DNA of 64,000 nt. Origin: Fallopia convolvulus (taxonomy: Eukaryota; Streptophyta; Magnoliopsida; Caryophyllales; Polygonaceae). The notes under the pieces are model-generated. The model saw nothing but the letters and a program-made list of their open reading frames with translations, was not told the origin of the DNA and ran no database searches. Positions within the stretch are counted from its first letter, which is position 1. Every line of letters starts with the position of its first letter. This document shows positions 45,460-59,017 of the stretch, piece after piece. A program made the position numbers and the translations under genes. Location of the stretch: the NCBI GenBank assembly GCA_964016875.1, contig OZ024735.1, forward strand, positions 13,307,699 to 13,371,698, written 5' to 3'.

Positions 45460-46350
45460 TTTGAGAAATAACTAATTTCTCGATGATGTGGGATTACATT
45501 TTTAGTTGTTTGAAAAATAATAGTACATATCTTTTAATGTCATTATTTCTACAATTTTACATGCTTCAAATATTTTATAATTCAATAATATGATATATTT
45601 TACCTCTCATTTTAGCACTTTCAATCACACTTGCTATCTTACCTAGATAATTTGAGTAATTTGAGTATAGTCCATACACTCGCTAAATAGAGTGCACGAA
45701 ACTGATTGATATGGCGATGTAAACTTATAAATATACTTAAAATCTTTGTCATTTAAATATCCATTTTGCACGAAAAATATCAATGATCTATCTCTATATG
45801 AATATGACATATAAGCCAATTTAACCAATACTCATACAAGATTGTTGTTATTCGGAATCTAATTAATTCATTTTACATATTTCACTTGCATGATTATTCT
45901 AAATATCATTTATGTTTTCATTCTCAAATATTCATCATATTTATATCTTAGTTAGGTATATTTAACACTAAATATAAAATAAATACACAAGTTTATCAAT
46001 GTTTTACAAAAAAAATTATAAAACAACCAACCTATATTCCTTCCCATCATTTTGTGGTAAAGAGAAGATTAACTGTAACTTATAACACCATTTTATTTGT
46101 TAATCATCCACTCATTAACCTTCTCTTCACCTCATTTTTTAACCACCCCTTCAAACTCAACTACTCTGACCACCACCAAGCCACTCTCTTAACCACTTTA
46201 AATCACCCTACTTAAATTCAACCTTTCTTAACCATTTTAAACTTCTCTACGCCTTAACCCAACTAAGACAATAATGAATAACTTTCTCACCCCTATATGG
46301 AGATATAATGACTTTATCCTATTTTTTTAATAAGGAAAGAAATTAGGGAA
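45460..46350. other. AT-rich sequence without recognised features
   Basis: No coding or repeat feature is supported. It is rich in short A and T runs. Confidence 0.3.
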
Positions 46351-46351
46351 T

Positions 46352-46770
46352 TCACAAAAATAAGATATGAACTAGAGCATCCTTGCGGATGAGGTCCCTA
46401 AGGACTGGATCGGAAGCAATCGGCAAGGAGACACGTCGAAAGGATCCGACGATGAAGTCCACAATTGGATTAGCTTCTTTGAAGACGTGAAACTGACTCC
46501 AGCTTTGAAAATGGCCTGGAAGACTCTGAATATCCATTCAAACAAGCTCATTCTCCCAAGGACAGTTCCAGTCACCATGCACGGCTTTAACAAGTTGCAG
46601 GCTGTCACATTCAATATGGATGTGGGAACAACACTTCGGATGGCCTCAAGAATCCCATGCGGAAGCATAACGACTTCAGTCATCAGAGCAGAATGACAGC
46701 CAAGCAGTCCACTGCCCATGCAAGTTGGTGAGCCCTGGTGGTCACGAAGAATGTAACCGAAAGAGGAGAC
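46352..46770 (-). pseudogene. LINE RNase H fragment, downstream half
   Basis: The minus strand encodes SSFGYILRDHQGSPTCMGSG and ALMTEVVMLPHGILEAIRSV, then after a frameshift SLPGHFQSWSQFHVFKEANP and IVDFIVGSFRR. This is the RNase H domain that ends plant LINE ORF2 proteins. The upstream half is at 50131-50230 beyond a solo LTR. Confidence 0.8.
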
Positions 46771-49700
46771 TGTAATAGCCGCTATTTTGATATAAAAAGA
46801 AATGGTTATTTTTTATTTAATTATTTCTCTCTAAAATAGAGAGTTTAATTATTATTATGATTTTCATAGTTTAATATGAAAAATTTATAAAGGCATAGTA
46901 TAATGTCAAATAAAATTTAATTAATTGAGATTAAATAAAAAATTTATAATTTAATTAAATTAAATTTATAATACAAATAAAAATAAGTGGAAAGAACCAA
47001 AAAAAATGCAAGAGTTGGGACTCGAACCTGAGATCTCTTGCATTTTCTCACAAATATACACACTCCTTTTTCTGCTATGCCAAAGTAACTCACCTATCAA
47101 ATTAACAATTATTGAATGCTCTTATTCTATCATTTCTTGTAAAAAGCTTCTAAAAGCTATCAATAGAGAATCGATTTGACGTACATCAAATCCCCCATTC
47201 TCTTCCCCAATCCTTCTTCGTTCCTCCACCTTCTCTTTCACCCAATCACCCTACATGTTCTCCACTTGAGCAAGCCACCATGGAAGAAGGTTCTTCAAGC
47301 TTCCTCCACCTCTATAAAAACGGGGTTGGAGCAAGGAGGAAAAATGCACAATCAATCCTCTCATTCTCCATTCAATTTCGTCCAAATTTCAAGCCTAAAA
47401 TTCCAGATTATTTGTTTGCCCAAAATCTGATTTTCCCCCATTAAAATCTGATTTTTTTCCCCATAAAAACCCACAAAGGCCTTGCTCCTCCATCTTGGCC
47501 ACCGAACCACCACAACCACCAGTCGAGCCGCCCTCCCCACACGTGCACCACCGGCAGCAAGGTGTGCCACTTCCCATATCCCGTCATTGGTTGTGTCTCG
47601 TCCGTCATCCATCCTGATTGATCTCTACTGGTGTACGTGAAAAAAATAAGAAGGGAAGAGGAAGAAAGAAAGTGGACTGATTATTTGGGTGTTGGGATGA
47701 AGTTTAATTAGGCCCATATGTTTTTTTAGTCCATCACGATTCTATTAAGGGAAAAAGAGAAAGAAAAGGTCAAAAAATTATGCCCACCTCGAAATCCGTG
47801 CCCAATCGCTCCCGTTATCTCTCGGTATAATTCCTCGACTCGTATTTTAACTAATATCTTTTTATAAAATAATTTTCACATCTATATAATATTTATTTAA
47901 TTAAAATTGAGTAAATTTTGCATGTGGGTTAAAATGAATTTATATAACTAAATTCACTTCGCATGCACTTATAGTTAAAAATAAAATTTTATAAGAATTA
48001 TGTAAGACCTCACTATGAAAATAATAATAAATGAATATTATTATTTAGTGTTTTTCACCTAAATTATTAAGATAAATAATTTAGAAAAGAACGAAAATAA
48101 AGAAAAGATTGTATAATAAATAAATAAGGTTTTATTGATAAGAAATGCCTTTGCATGTCACTTATCCTTTATAATGTTGAAATAAATTATTTATGACCTT
48201 TTTGATTAAAGTAAACTTCTAAAGAATATAATAATTATTTAAATAATTTAAATAAGTATTTGCATGTGGTTTAAAAAGGACTTTTGATATTATTTCACCT
48301 TTTCATGTCCACTTAAGACTTTATTAATAATTTTGGAAAAATGTTATTTATAACCTTGGACTTAGTAAAAGTCATGGCAATAATATTTATTTAACCAAAT
48401 TAAATAAATATTGCTAGTAGGTTTTAAAAAGAAAATTCTTGACTTATTTCAACTCTTGCATGAAACTTTATACAAATATAATTATTTTTATAAAGTTATT
48501 TTTAAAAACATATATTTGAGAATAATCAAAGATTATTATTATATAAAATCTCCACCTAAATTATTATTTAAATAATTTAGTTTCATAATTTGTCTTGTAA
48601 AAAGGAAAAATAGGAGAAAATAATAACTTAGAAGAGATAAAGAATTTTAGTAAAAATTCGCTCGTTATCTCTCGTGTCGCTAGGTCAAAGTCTCAATCCC
48701 GTCTAAGTCATCGATCTCTGAATCGTTCGAAAGTAACCGTCTCAAATGAAGGCAAGTGGAATTTCTTCTTGAAGCCTCGATAATCCGTTTCGTGAAATTT
48801 CTCGATTTTGGGAACAAATTGTTTGCTAATAATAAATGAATATAGGAATATCGATTGTTAGAAATAATGACCTGCTTGTTATCGTTATTACGATTATTAA
48901 TGTTCAATAGGACTATTATGCTAGTCTTGTCTGTGTGACCTTGCTTGCTTAAGTTCTCTTTTCGAGATCGGTATGGATTAAATAGTAAGGGGTGCGGGAT
49001 AAACCCGACACCTCTATATAACCTACTAAGTCGAAAGGCACCATGCCTAAATTCCGCGACTTTAAGGATCATGATCTAATGTCTGCTCCTGTTCGGAGGA
49101 GGGATGTGCGCACCCTAGCTAGGTGCTGGAACTTCGTTCCCATAAGTGGACCCGGGCGCTTTCATGGCCCCCCACACTCTTAAAAATCATTAACCGGGTC
49201 GGAATAGTACAACTTCGAAGACCACCCGGCTCTCGGTTCTTGAAACAATCGTCTTTCCAATTGAATGCTTATTCGAGCTTGTCAAGGTGGGTTTGGTACT
49301 TAAGCTCCTTCGGGCCACCTCCCCGATCTGGAGCACCGAATAAGATGAGGTTGGTTGAGGTCTGACAAGGGCGTGAGAGGTTTTTAAAACTTATATGAAT
49401 TAATAACGTTCCCAACATACTTCCTACTCTATGAAGTTCTACAATCTCGTAGTTCTACCTTTCGGTTTAAGAGTTATCTCATCTCGAGATTTACTCATTT
49501 CTGTCCTTAAAGCTCCACTTAAAGTTTCTACATCTCAAACACATCCCGATAATCTCTCTCAAATAACGTAAATTACCATACTACCCTTGAGAATTTCCAT
49601 TCTCACTTGCTTAGTCTCCTTAGACTAATTCCACTATTTCCTCATTGTTGTCTAGTATTTTTGGCCTTTTGCGACAAATGCCAGACTCTAGGAATTTCAT

Positions 49701-50130
49701 ATCGAAGTTTTGAAGACAAATTCTAGAAGGCTAAAGAAGAGTTATGCAAGGATAGAAGGTCAAGGCAAGACGATGTTGAAGGAAGGAAGGAATTTTCAAA
49801 GAGCAAAGCATTCAGAAGATAGTGCACCAGCTCTTCTATTTTAATCAAGCAAATCATCATCATATGAGTTGTCTTCGAGAAACATACTTGTATTTTTAAA
49901 TACGTCTTTTCAACCCTTTTTAATATGGGCTTCAGTTTCCGTTGCTACATTTATAAAACAACTCTCAATGTAATGAACGAATGTTCATATCAATGAATAA
50001 AATTCCACTTTTAGGTATTTCTTCTTTAATTTTTGTCTCATTAAATTATTTAAAGCCTTGGGTGACTTTGGACGGTAAAATCTGAGGTCATTGGCGGTAA
50101 TACCCAGTCTTACAAAATAGGGGTGTTACA
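46771..50130. mobile_element. Solo LTR of 3.36 kb in the LINE
   Basis: It starts TGTAATAGCCGC and ends GGGGTGTTACA. The flanks are GAGAC (46766-46770) and GAAAC (50131-50135), a 5-bp duplication with one mismatch. Removing it restores the LINE codons NNDSVSSFGYILRD. The right half is similar to 51780-54606 (shared TTCCATTCTCACTTGC, TTCGCGACAAATGCC-like and GGCGGTAATACCCA segments). The length fits large Ty3/gypsy LTRs. Open frames within it show no domain. Confidence 0.75.
47011..47090 (-). other. tRNA-like pol III box pair in the solo LTR
   Basis: On the minus strand TGGCATAGCAG (47082-47072) fits the A-box consensus TRGCNNAGYNG, and GGTTCGAGTCC (47028-47018) fits the B-box GGTTCGANNCC, 43 nt apart. 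The acceptor arms do not pair, so this is not a functional tRNA gene. It could be a SINE head or tRNA-derived remnant. Confidence 0.4.
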
Positions 50131-50230
50131 GAAACACTATCATTATTCACTACACCATCAAAGTTGAGTTTTAGTTGATTCTATGGGAGCTTTATCCTAT
50201 GACTTATCATAGTGTGGTTTAAAATATAAA
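50131..50230 (-). pseudogene. LINE RNase H fragment, upstream half
   Basis: The minus strand reads NQLKLNFDGVVNNDSV, the start of a LINE RNase H domain (KLNFDG with the catalytic Asp). It joins in frame to 46770 when the solo LTR is removed. Confidence 0.75.
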
Positions 50231-51109
50231 CATGTTAACATAAGATTATTTCACATTTTCTAGAAAATTATTAATCTAAGTTAAATATTTTCCTTACATA
50301 TTATTATTTTAACTTTTTTAGCATAAAAATTTGATAAATATTTTCAACCTGAAACGTGCCTAATTATATATATATATATAATGCTCTAGTGAAAACCCCT
50401 ATTAGAGTGTAAGCATGTGGTTAATTGACATCCGTCAGATTAGAATAAATGAATGGTGAAGATTTAAAAAAAAAAGGTGCAAAAAGTTTTGATGGGGGAG
50501 ATACACTGAATCCGTACTATAAAGATTAGAATCAACTAATATTTTTTATTTTGGGTAAAATCCCTTGATTTTCGGTAATAGAATTGGAACCAATTACAGT
50601 TTTATTTTCGGTTATAATTTCCTTGATTTTCGATTTTGTAACACCCCGTCTTAACGTCGGGGCACTACTCAGTAGTTGACCCTCTCGGGCACTACCAGAA
50701 CTAGTTTGACAACTAAACATCTGGACCATGCAACTCGGGCACGACGAGAAAACGAATTTAAATCATTCAACTATCAGTTAATAAAACATATCTGTACAAT
50801 GTCATGCAAGAGGTCCAACAACTGAAACAAACCATAAACAACCTGACAACCCACATAAGTCAGCAAAAAGAGAAAACTTCCAAAACTGTAACTAAAGACT
50901 AAACCAATACATCCAAACCACTCTAGCACCTAATGACACGCGCGTCAACGATCCACTACCACATCCTGCCTAGGCTCCAACATGGGATCTGCAGAAGTAC
51001 CTGGAATTGGAAAATAAAAGTCCCCGAGGGGTCAACTACTATCCTAGGCAAGTTAGATAACAAGCGGCAATAGTAAGACTCGCTTAATTAGTTATGTACC
51101 TGTTAAGGT

Positions 51110-54100
51110 TATACTCTGAAACTTAAGACTTAAAAATTAAAAGTGACAAAATAAAATCATCCAAATTGATTTTGTTAGTCTACATAATTTTTAGGACCGT
51201 TTTTACAAAAAGAGTATTTGTATCCGGACTATATAATTTTACCGCCATGACGCAAGTGCCGATCTAATAAGTGTAAAAACTTCTTTACTGATATCGAAAC
51301 TTATCCTTACACCGTATACTCCTTGCAGCCCACGTTATTTTATTGCCAATAAATAGGCTGGGAGAAGGAGATGTTCGTACACACTATTTGCAAAGCTTCT
51401 CCACCATTAGTCAAATCACACGCAATGCCCATTTCCATTTTTTTTTATCTCCTCTGTTCCAAAATCTCTCTTTCCCTCAGTTCACAAAAATTTCCCATCC
51501 AATCACTAGCAAAACCAAATTCAATTTGGTGAGAATACCAGCCTGAACCCACCACCTCTCTCGTTCCAATTCAATTTATTTCCCCCGTTCAGTATTTCTT
51601 CAAACCGGCTTTATTTCTCGGCCTCGTTCGTTCGAGAGGACGCCGACCGCTGGCCACCCATCCCCACTCGTGGGCCGCCCCTGCATCACCCAGTCACCGC
51701 CCGTTCCGCCGCCGTCCAGCCTCGCCGTGCCCCTGCCCTGCTCGTCCTCTGTATTCTCTTTTCACAGTATTTTGTAAACAGGAAAAATAAAAGGGTGAGG
51801 GATTCTTTTTATATTCTTTTTGTCTATTTATTTTTTCTCGTTAAAATAATATATGGAATTTAAAAATTTAGCCTTAATACTATTCTAGATTTTTTTTTTT
51901 AAAATCAGTATAATAAAATTTAAAGGCTTTTACATAATTTTAGTAGAAAATCAACATGCATGCACGATCTAACAGGAAAATATTTTTATTAAATTATAAA
52001 AGATATTCTAAATTTCTGTAGACACATGAAAGTAATTTTTAAAGCTTGAAAGATGTAATTTTTGACAAGAATATTGACATAGATAAATTCTTTCCTTTAT
52101 TTTAAAAAGAAATAGTATGTTGTAAAGAATCAAGGAGAATAAGGTTTTTATGAAAGAAAATATCTTGCCTGTCAAGTTAGATTTAAAATAAATTTTAGAA
52201 AATTTATTTGTGACCTTATTAATTAAAAATAGACTTCTAGAGGTTATGATTTACTTAAGAAATTTAAATAAATTGTTGCATGTGATTTTTTTTAAGGTTT
52301 TATGAAACGATCCACACTTGTATGTTAACTTAGAGCTAGTATAAATTGGGAATAAAATTTGTCATGATCTTCTTGATAAAAAGGATACTTACAAGATGCA
52401 AGTTATATTTAAATAAATAAATGCGTATGCATTGCATGTGGACTTAAAAAGGTTTTTATAAATTAATTCATACATGCATGTCAATTTCAGACCTTATTAT
52501 AATTTTACAATAAATTATATATTATCTTTTTCACTAAGTAGACTCATAAGAATAAAAATGCACTTAAGTAAATTAAATAAGTGTTGCATATGGACTTAAA
52601 AGGCTTTATTTGAATCAATCCAATCTTGCATGTCAATTTAACTTTATTATAATTTTGGAATAAATTTAATTTATCTCTAGAAATAATATCATCCATGAGA
52701 ATATATTTGTTTAAATGAAAGGAATAAAAGTGCATCGGAGTTTTAAAAAGGATTTTCTATTTGATAAAATACTTCCTTGCATGTTTCATTAAAGTAAATA
52801 TTTTGAAAGATTTTCAAAAACATCACCCGGATTATTATTATTTGTTTCCTACCTAAATTATTTAACCAAATAATTTAGATTGCCATCCTTTCTCCTAGAT
52901 GAGGAAAATAAGAAAAAGATTATTTTAAAACTGAAATAAGGATTTTAATATATATTCGTTCGTTACCTTTTCGAATAAATTGGTCGAAGTGTACGAACTT
53001 CACTAAGTCGTCCAAAATTCCAAGTCTCGTAAACTTACGAAAGAGATTCAAGGCAAGTGGATATTCTCCTTGTAACCTTTTCGATATCTCGATTTCGTTA
53101 AACTTCTCTATGTTGGGAACAAACTTGTTTGCTTAAATAAATAAACATAGGATATATCGATTGCTAGAAATAACGACATCTCATTATCGTTATTATTATT
53201 CGAACGCTAGAAGTGACCTTAGGACCGATGATTGCGGCCTTGTTTGTTTAAAATGTCTCGTTTAGAGACATCGCTTGGAAAAAAATAGGAAAAAGTGTTG
53301 GACATAAGTCTTTAACCACTTTTTATAACATCATATTATGTGTAGGTCATGACTCTACTCTTATTTCGTTGACTGAAGTCTTAAGCAATGTCGAAATAGA
53401 AAGGTTTCGTCTGAAGTCTAAAGCAATGTCATACGGAAAATAAATGTTTGCTAAAGTCTTAAAGCAATGTCGAAATAAAAAGGTTTCGTCTAAAGTCTTA
53501 AGCAATGCCACATAAAATGGAAAGTACGACAAGTCTCTTACTAATATTTATGCTATGTAGACATTCAAAATTATAATAAGACCAAAGGTTTGCCATGTTC
53601 AATCCATTAAATAAACTTATGATATGTTCTAACGAAGTGTTAGAACTCCGTTTCCTTAAGCGGACTCGGCTCTTTCATAGCCTCCACACCCTTAAAAGTC
53701 ATTAATGCTATGTAAAGTTTTGACACGTAATAAAGATAAATGCTAGTGCATATTAAAAGACATCAAAACCGGTCCGGTTTTAGAAGACCAACCCGACTCT
53801 CGGTCCGATAAGGGTGCGAGAGGTTTTCTGGACTTGTGTGTAATTAAAACATTCCCAACAATAATATACTCTAAGAAGATCTACAGTCTCGTAGTTCGTT
53901 CTTTCAGTTTAGAGTTATCTTGCTCCGAGATATACTCATTTCCGTCCTTAAGCTCACATAAAGGTTATACATCTCAAACACATTTTGCATACCTCTTTAA
54001 TATTTGTTAAGTTACCAAATTACCCTTGAGAATTTCCATTCTCACTTGCTTAGTCTCCTAGACTAATTCCGCAATTTTGTTTTTCACGTTTTTGCCTGGT

Positions 54101-54606
54101 ATTCTTCGCCCTTCGCGACAAATGCCAGACTCTAGGAAACATCCCTCGAAGGTTTAAGGAACGAAGAATCAAGAAAGGTGAAGGAAGAAAGGTGAAGTCT
54201 TCTCAATGATATTTCTTCCGTATTTTGGATTCACTACGCTTTGCAAGAACAAGGTTTCATTAATTTTGCTGCTTAACTCTATCATGTTGTTTTGAAACAG
54301 TTTGAGATGTAATGACAATATTTAAACTCTCAAGCTTGAGCACCTTTTAATGTCGTGTATTACCATTTAAATTCTGCATTTCTTTAAGTTTAATACCTTA
54401 TAAAGCCTATGGTGACTTTGAAACAGTTTGAGATGTAATGACAATATTTAAAGTCTCAAGCTTGAGCACCTTTTAATGTCGTGTATTACCATTTAAATTC
54501 CTGATTTCTTTAAGTTTAATACCTTATAAAGCCTAGGGTGACTTTGGACGGTAAAGTCCGAGGTCACTAGCGGTAATACCCATCGTTGCAAAATAGGAGT
54601 GTTACA
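51110..54606. mobile_element. Second LTR-like block related to 46771-50130
   Basis: It ends GGAGTGTTACA at 54606. From 51780 it parallels the solo LTR at 46771-50130, including the TCTCGTAGTTC, GAATTTCCATTCTCACTTGC and CGAGGTCACTAGCGGTAATA segments. The left end could not be placed and no target duplication was found. No coding domain is visible. Confidence 0.55.
54291..54542. repeat. 126-bp tandem duplication
   Basis: Two head-to-tail copies (54291-54416 and 54417-54542) beginning TTTGAAACAGTTTGAGATG, with a few mismatches. The related LTR at 46771-50130 has one copy of the homologous region. Confidence 0.9.
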
Positions 54607-56502
54607 AAGATAGCCAACAACTTAACATTTAACAAGTGAATAGAACAAAACATAATAGGCCAACACATATCTCAACAATCTATATAACATGTGAAAGTAA
54701 AGGAAACGAAACACACAAACAATCTAATAGCAAGCAACAAAAGTAAAGCGTTTGAAATAATAGCCAACAATTCGACATTCAACAAGTGAGAGGAACACAA
54801 CGAAACAAATAATTCATCAAACCTACCAACAATTCACAAGCAAGATCCAACTAAGTAACCACACACACAAACACAAGCAAGCATCATTCACAAACCTATT
54901 TGGAAATGCAATTCTTCCTCCCACCGTTGCATTTCAATCTACGGCGCTAACTCACCTACGCCCGAGTGCAGAGGCAGGCCCTCTCACTTTTCATATGCGT
55001 CATCCTTCCAACCCCTGGTCAAGCCTCCACCGGAGCACTTGCCAAAAACAAAGCAATTAATTTTATTTTTGAAGGGGCCCGACCGACACACGACCATGGC
55101 TAGACGCCTCTTCGCCACCGACAATCATCGCACATATCGTGCCGCTTACGCAGCCAACACAGAGAAAACAAATACAATTTCTTTTACGAGAAAACATTAG
55201 GAATGGAAAGCACATCACATCATACAATAAAACATTTCATAAGGAAAACATACATTCGGGACTAGTTCCCAAAACCAATCTCACAATCACGGCATGAAAT
55301 TTAACAAGACCAGAATAGAGTCGAGCAAGTCGAGAACGACTTACCTCAAAAGACGAACGCCAATACATAGCGAAAGAAAGTAGGCTCGAACTAGTTACAT
55401 GCAAACGTTACCGATTCCTAACAAATCAATAATCGAAACTATAACATTCGAAGAGAAGCAAAACACAACTTAATGCCCCAACAACTAAGAGATCTTTCTA
55501 AAAGAAGCTTGTTGATGTAATCGATTTTAGGTTAGTAACTTACGAATTCCGAAACAACCTATCCTTGTCACCCGTTCAAATCTAAACTAAGATACTAGTT
55601 ACTAGAACACTTCAAAAGGGACACTTTTACAATAAGAATCTACTTAATCAATGTAGTAGTACTTTAACCTACTACTCTAGATCGAGACCTTCAAACAAAC
55701 CACAACAAATTCAAAACCAACATTACTAATTAAGCAAAACAATATCAGGTATAACATTACATCTGAACCAAATTCAGTAGCAACCATATTATTGACCACC
55801 ATTGCTAATTAAATTCAGTACCAAATTCCAAACCAATACATTGAACAAATTCACATATTGACAAACGATTCAGCAAGCAACATTTCACTTGCTCTCCACT
55901 AACACCATTATTGACCAAACTTTTCAACAAAAAAGTGATCAAATCCAGAACTACAACAGTAAGCCACAAAACTTGACCTTCATCTATTTTAAAGCCAAAA
56001 GCACCCTAAGCTTGAACGGGATTATCAATCAGACTTCCAAGAACATAACCCATGCTCCTATTTACAACAAGGGCAATTGTAAATTCCAATTGACTATCAG
56101 AACAAGATGTCAAAATCCAAATGCACAAGTACGAACATCCAAATGAAATAGTCACACCATTGAATCTAAAATTTTGATAGAGAACCCAAGGACAAGGCCC
56201 AACCTTAGGCACGCAAGTCAGGGCAAGGTTCTACTCTAGGGTTCTCGATTTTGACCGTCTCATACCATTGCAGGGCAGATATCGGTGACAACCACGGCTC
56301 AAAACCAGAGGCCACTTGATTTTCTTGATCGGCGGCGAGCTCGGCCAAAGACTCTGAGGTCCTTTTTGCGAGGCATAATCGGTTCAAAAGGGAACCACAA
56401 AACAGAAAGGGAGGGAGAAGTAGAAGAAAAGGAGGTGAACGGACCGTTACCGGCGGCGTGGGCAGGTCGGCATGGTGAGGACGGAACAACAAACTCGCGC
56501 AT

Positions 56503-59017
56503 TTGTGTTGTAGGCTTGGCTCCTCATCTTGGAACTCAATAAGATCTTTATGTGAGAAGGTGGAGAAACTGAAGCAAGGGATGTCAAGGCCTAACATAGG
56601 GTGCACCATGATAGCGGGAGCCTTAACATATGTATCATGTTGTTTTTCTCACTCATGGTTGTCTACTTCATCAACAAAGAAATCATCATGGTCAACAAAG
56701 TAATCTTCTTCCAAAACCTCAAAACCCTCAAGAAATTTGCTCCACATGGGTGAAAATGACTCATGCTCTCTAGGCTCTATAAGAATCTCTATGCCTGCAC
56801 AGACTTCAGTAGGCTCTGTGGTGATCTTCTCAACATGACTTATAGGTGTGAATTCATGTTGGACATCAAATTCATCTTCATAACCCACCTCAAGTATCTT
56901 AGATTGCCCCTCAACTTGTACTTAGGTGTCTGACTCATGATTGTTTGATTTCAATGTGATTCCACCATTCCTTTCACACAACTCAAAAGGGCATGAGATG
57001 GTGGAATGAAAATTGGAAGAACAAAACTCACAGTGCTCCTTGATTATAGCATCCGCCCCTATGGAGAGATCCCTGATTATATCCTCAAGAGACTTATCAA
57101 CCGGCTGGGGTGGTTTGAAAGATGACTCGACCAAAAAGCTCTGATGTCTCATGAAACATAAGAAATCCAAACATTCCTCAAGTCCCATAAACAAAAGCCT
57201 CTCATTGCTAATGTAATCAGCCAGTCCCCTTGTCTCAAGATTCACACCATGGATAACTCCCATGTTTACCTCTCCATCACTGTATCGTATTTCCCAAGTA
57301 CCAAGCTCGACACATGGTCTTGAAATCTAGAAAAATAGTCATGGAAGTGTTCATCTTGCAGTTGTCTACATTCAAATAAAGCCATGAATTAGTAGCACGG
57401 GTGTTATGAACCGTAAGATAGGTTCACAACACCAAGAATAGCACACAAAGTAAAACACAAATAGCAACGAGTCCCCAACAATGGCGCAAAATTTGATGAG
57501 GTATTTTTCAGTCATTATACCTATCAAAGAAATCTTAACTTTACTAAACTCAATAGAGCGGTAAGTAAGGGTCAATCCCACAGAGACTCGTATAAGTGTG
57601 CTTAACTTCAGTGCCAAGTAACCAAAAGGGGGATTTTTGAATGATTTATCTAAACTAAAGTGCAAACTAAAAAGTAAATATGAATGCAGAGTTGATTGTA
57701 ATATATGAGAGACAAGTGTGTCCAACTAGTTAAATCCATCATGACATTGTTTTGTTGATCATCGATTCTCTTGATTCTCTTCTTACTTGAATAATCTATT
57801 TGAATTATGACCCGAACTTCAGATTTAGTTGATAGAACTACCAGTCTAACAACCCTAATCATCTAACAAATTAGAAGACCTTCTAGATTCAATTAGACAA
57901 CAGCATAATGATTCAAGTTATCAATAGAAACAAGCACTCAGAGCAACCAGACATCTAAGTGACTTGTGAATTTATTCCCATCTTTAAACAACTAGTCCAA
58001 CCGGTACTAAATTGATTAAAGTATACTCTTGATCAAATTAACTCCGACCGATAATTAACAAGATTCAGTTATAACTAGAAATTCAATTAGATGATCAATC
58101 TAGCAAAACCCTAGTTTAGATTCAATTAAGCATAGGAAAAAAACTCTATTCAAGTTTGTTGAGAATCAATCAAACCTCATAATTATATGCAATCTATGAT
58201 TTCAATAACTAGTCAAACACAAAGGGATTTAGCAATGCATACTTGAATTAAAAAAAACTTACAAAAGGTTCAAAGGTTGCCTCTTGACAGAAGAAACCCT
58301 AGCCTCCAAATTATGATCAAGGTTATGACAATATAAAGCTAACAAGAGTTTAAATATCTCTTAAAACTATTAAAGATAACCAAGGAAATAAATCTCCCAA
58401 ATCCACAGAAGAGAAACAAGTCGGAAAAATAAAGATCTCGGCCCAAAACTTCACCCAATGTCGGCCCAATGTCTCCGTGTAAAACAAGAAAGTGTGGCTT
58501 GACCACCAAAAGCGCGGCCGCACTTTATCCTGATACCCCGCGCAATTGTCTCGGTTCAGCATTCAAGTGACACTTCAGAGGCTGTTTGGACCCCCTTGGA
58601 GTTGTAATTTGGACTCGGAGTACAATGATGAATTGTAGCTCTTTGAATTAGCTTTCCAATGATAATAAAGTCAACTCCATCAGAACACTATAGCTCCCAA
58701 ACCAAGCATTGCAAGATAAAGGTGTCAAAACAAGACTCCAATGCATAGCCCGGGATTAAGCGTTTTTATCCCTCAAGATCTTGGGCCTTATCTCTTCTAA
58801 TCTTCACTTGTATCACTCTACGCTTCATCTTGGTCCTCCATAATCATCTAAGATCCATCCCGTCCATGCTTGTTTACCTAAAGATCTGCAAAACCGAACA
58901 AAACAAGCGCAAAACCCGAATTTCCTAGAAAACCTAAGAACTAGACTAAACTAAGCTAAAACCAAGCAAAATAAACATATATATGCATCCTAAACACTAC
59001 CTATATGCAAGCTATCA
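56503..59017 (-). mobile_element. Truncated gypsy-type element with zinc-knuckle ORF
   Basis: Its LTR (57494-59017, 1524 bp) starts TGATAGCTTGCATATAGG on the minus strand and ends CATCA. A primer-binding site ATTTTGCGCCATTGTTGGGG follows (57493-57474). The internal region runs leftward to about 56503, where the host LTR resumes, with no 3' LTR. The LTR belongs to the same family as the solo LTR at 13233-14593. Confidence 0.75.
56649..57263 (-). pseudogene. Gag-like zinc-knuckle protein of the truncated element
   Basis: The frame 57263-56922 contains CEFCSSNFHSTISC, a CCHC (C-x2-C-x4-H-x4-C) knuckle, after PVDKSLEDIIRDLSIGADAI. A stop separates it from an acidic frame (56888-56649) with EVLEEDYFVDHDDFFVDEVD. 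There is no RT, RNase H or integrase, so the element looks non-autonomous. CCHC knuckles bind nucleic acid in gag proteins. Confidence 0.55.

Noticed and set aside
47011..47090. Functional tRNA gene
   Set aside because: Only the A and B boxes match; acceptor and anticodon arms do not pair.
48680..49072. 130-codon minus-strand ORF in the solo LTR
   Set aside because: No domain, low-complexity Asn/Arg/Ile mix, lies in non-coding LTR sequence.
56205..56609. 134-codon minus-strand ORF
   Set aside because: It crosses the junction between the host LTR and the nested element, so it cannot be an original gene.
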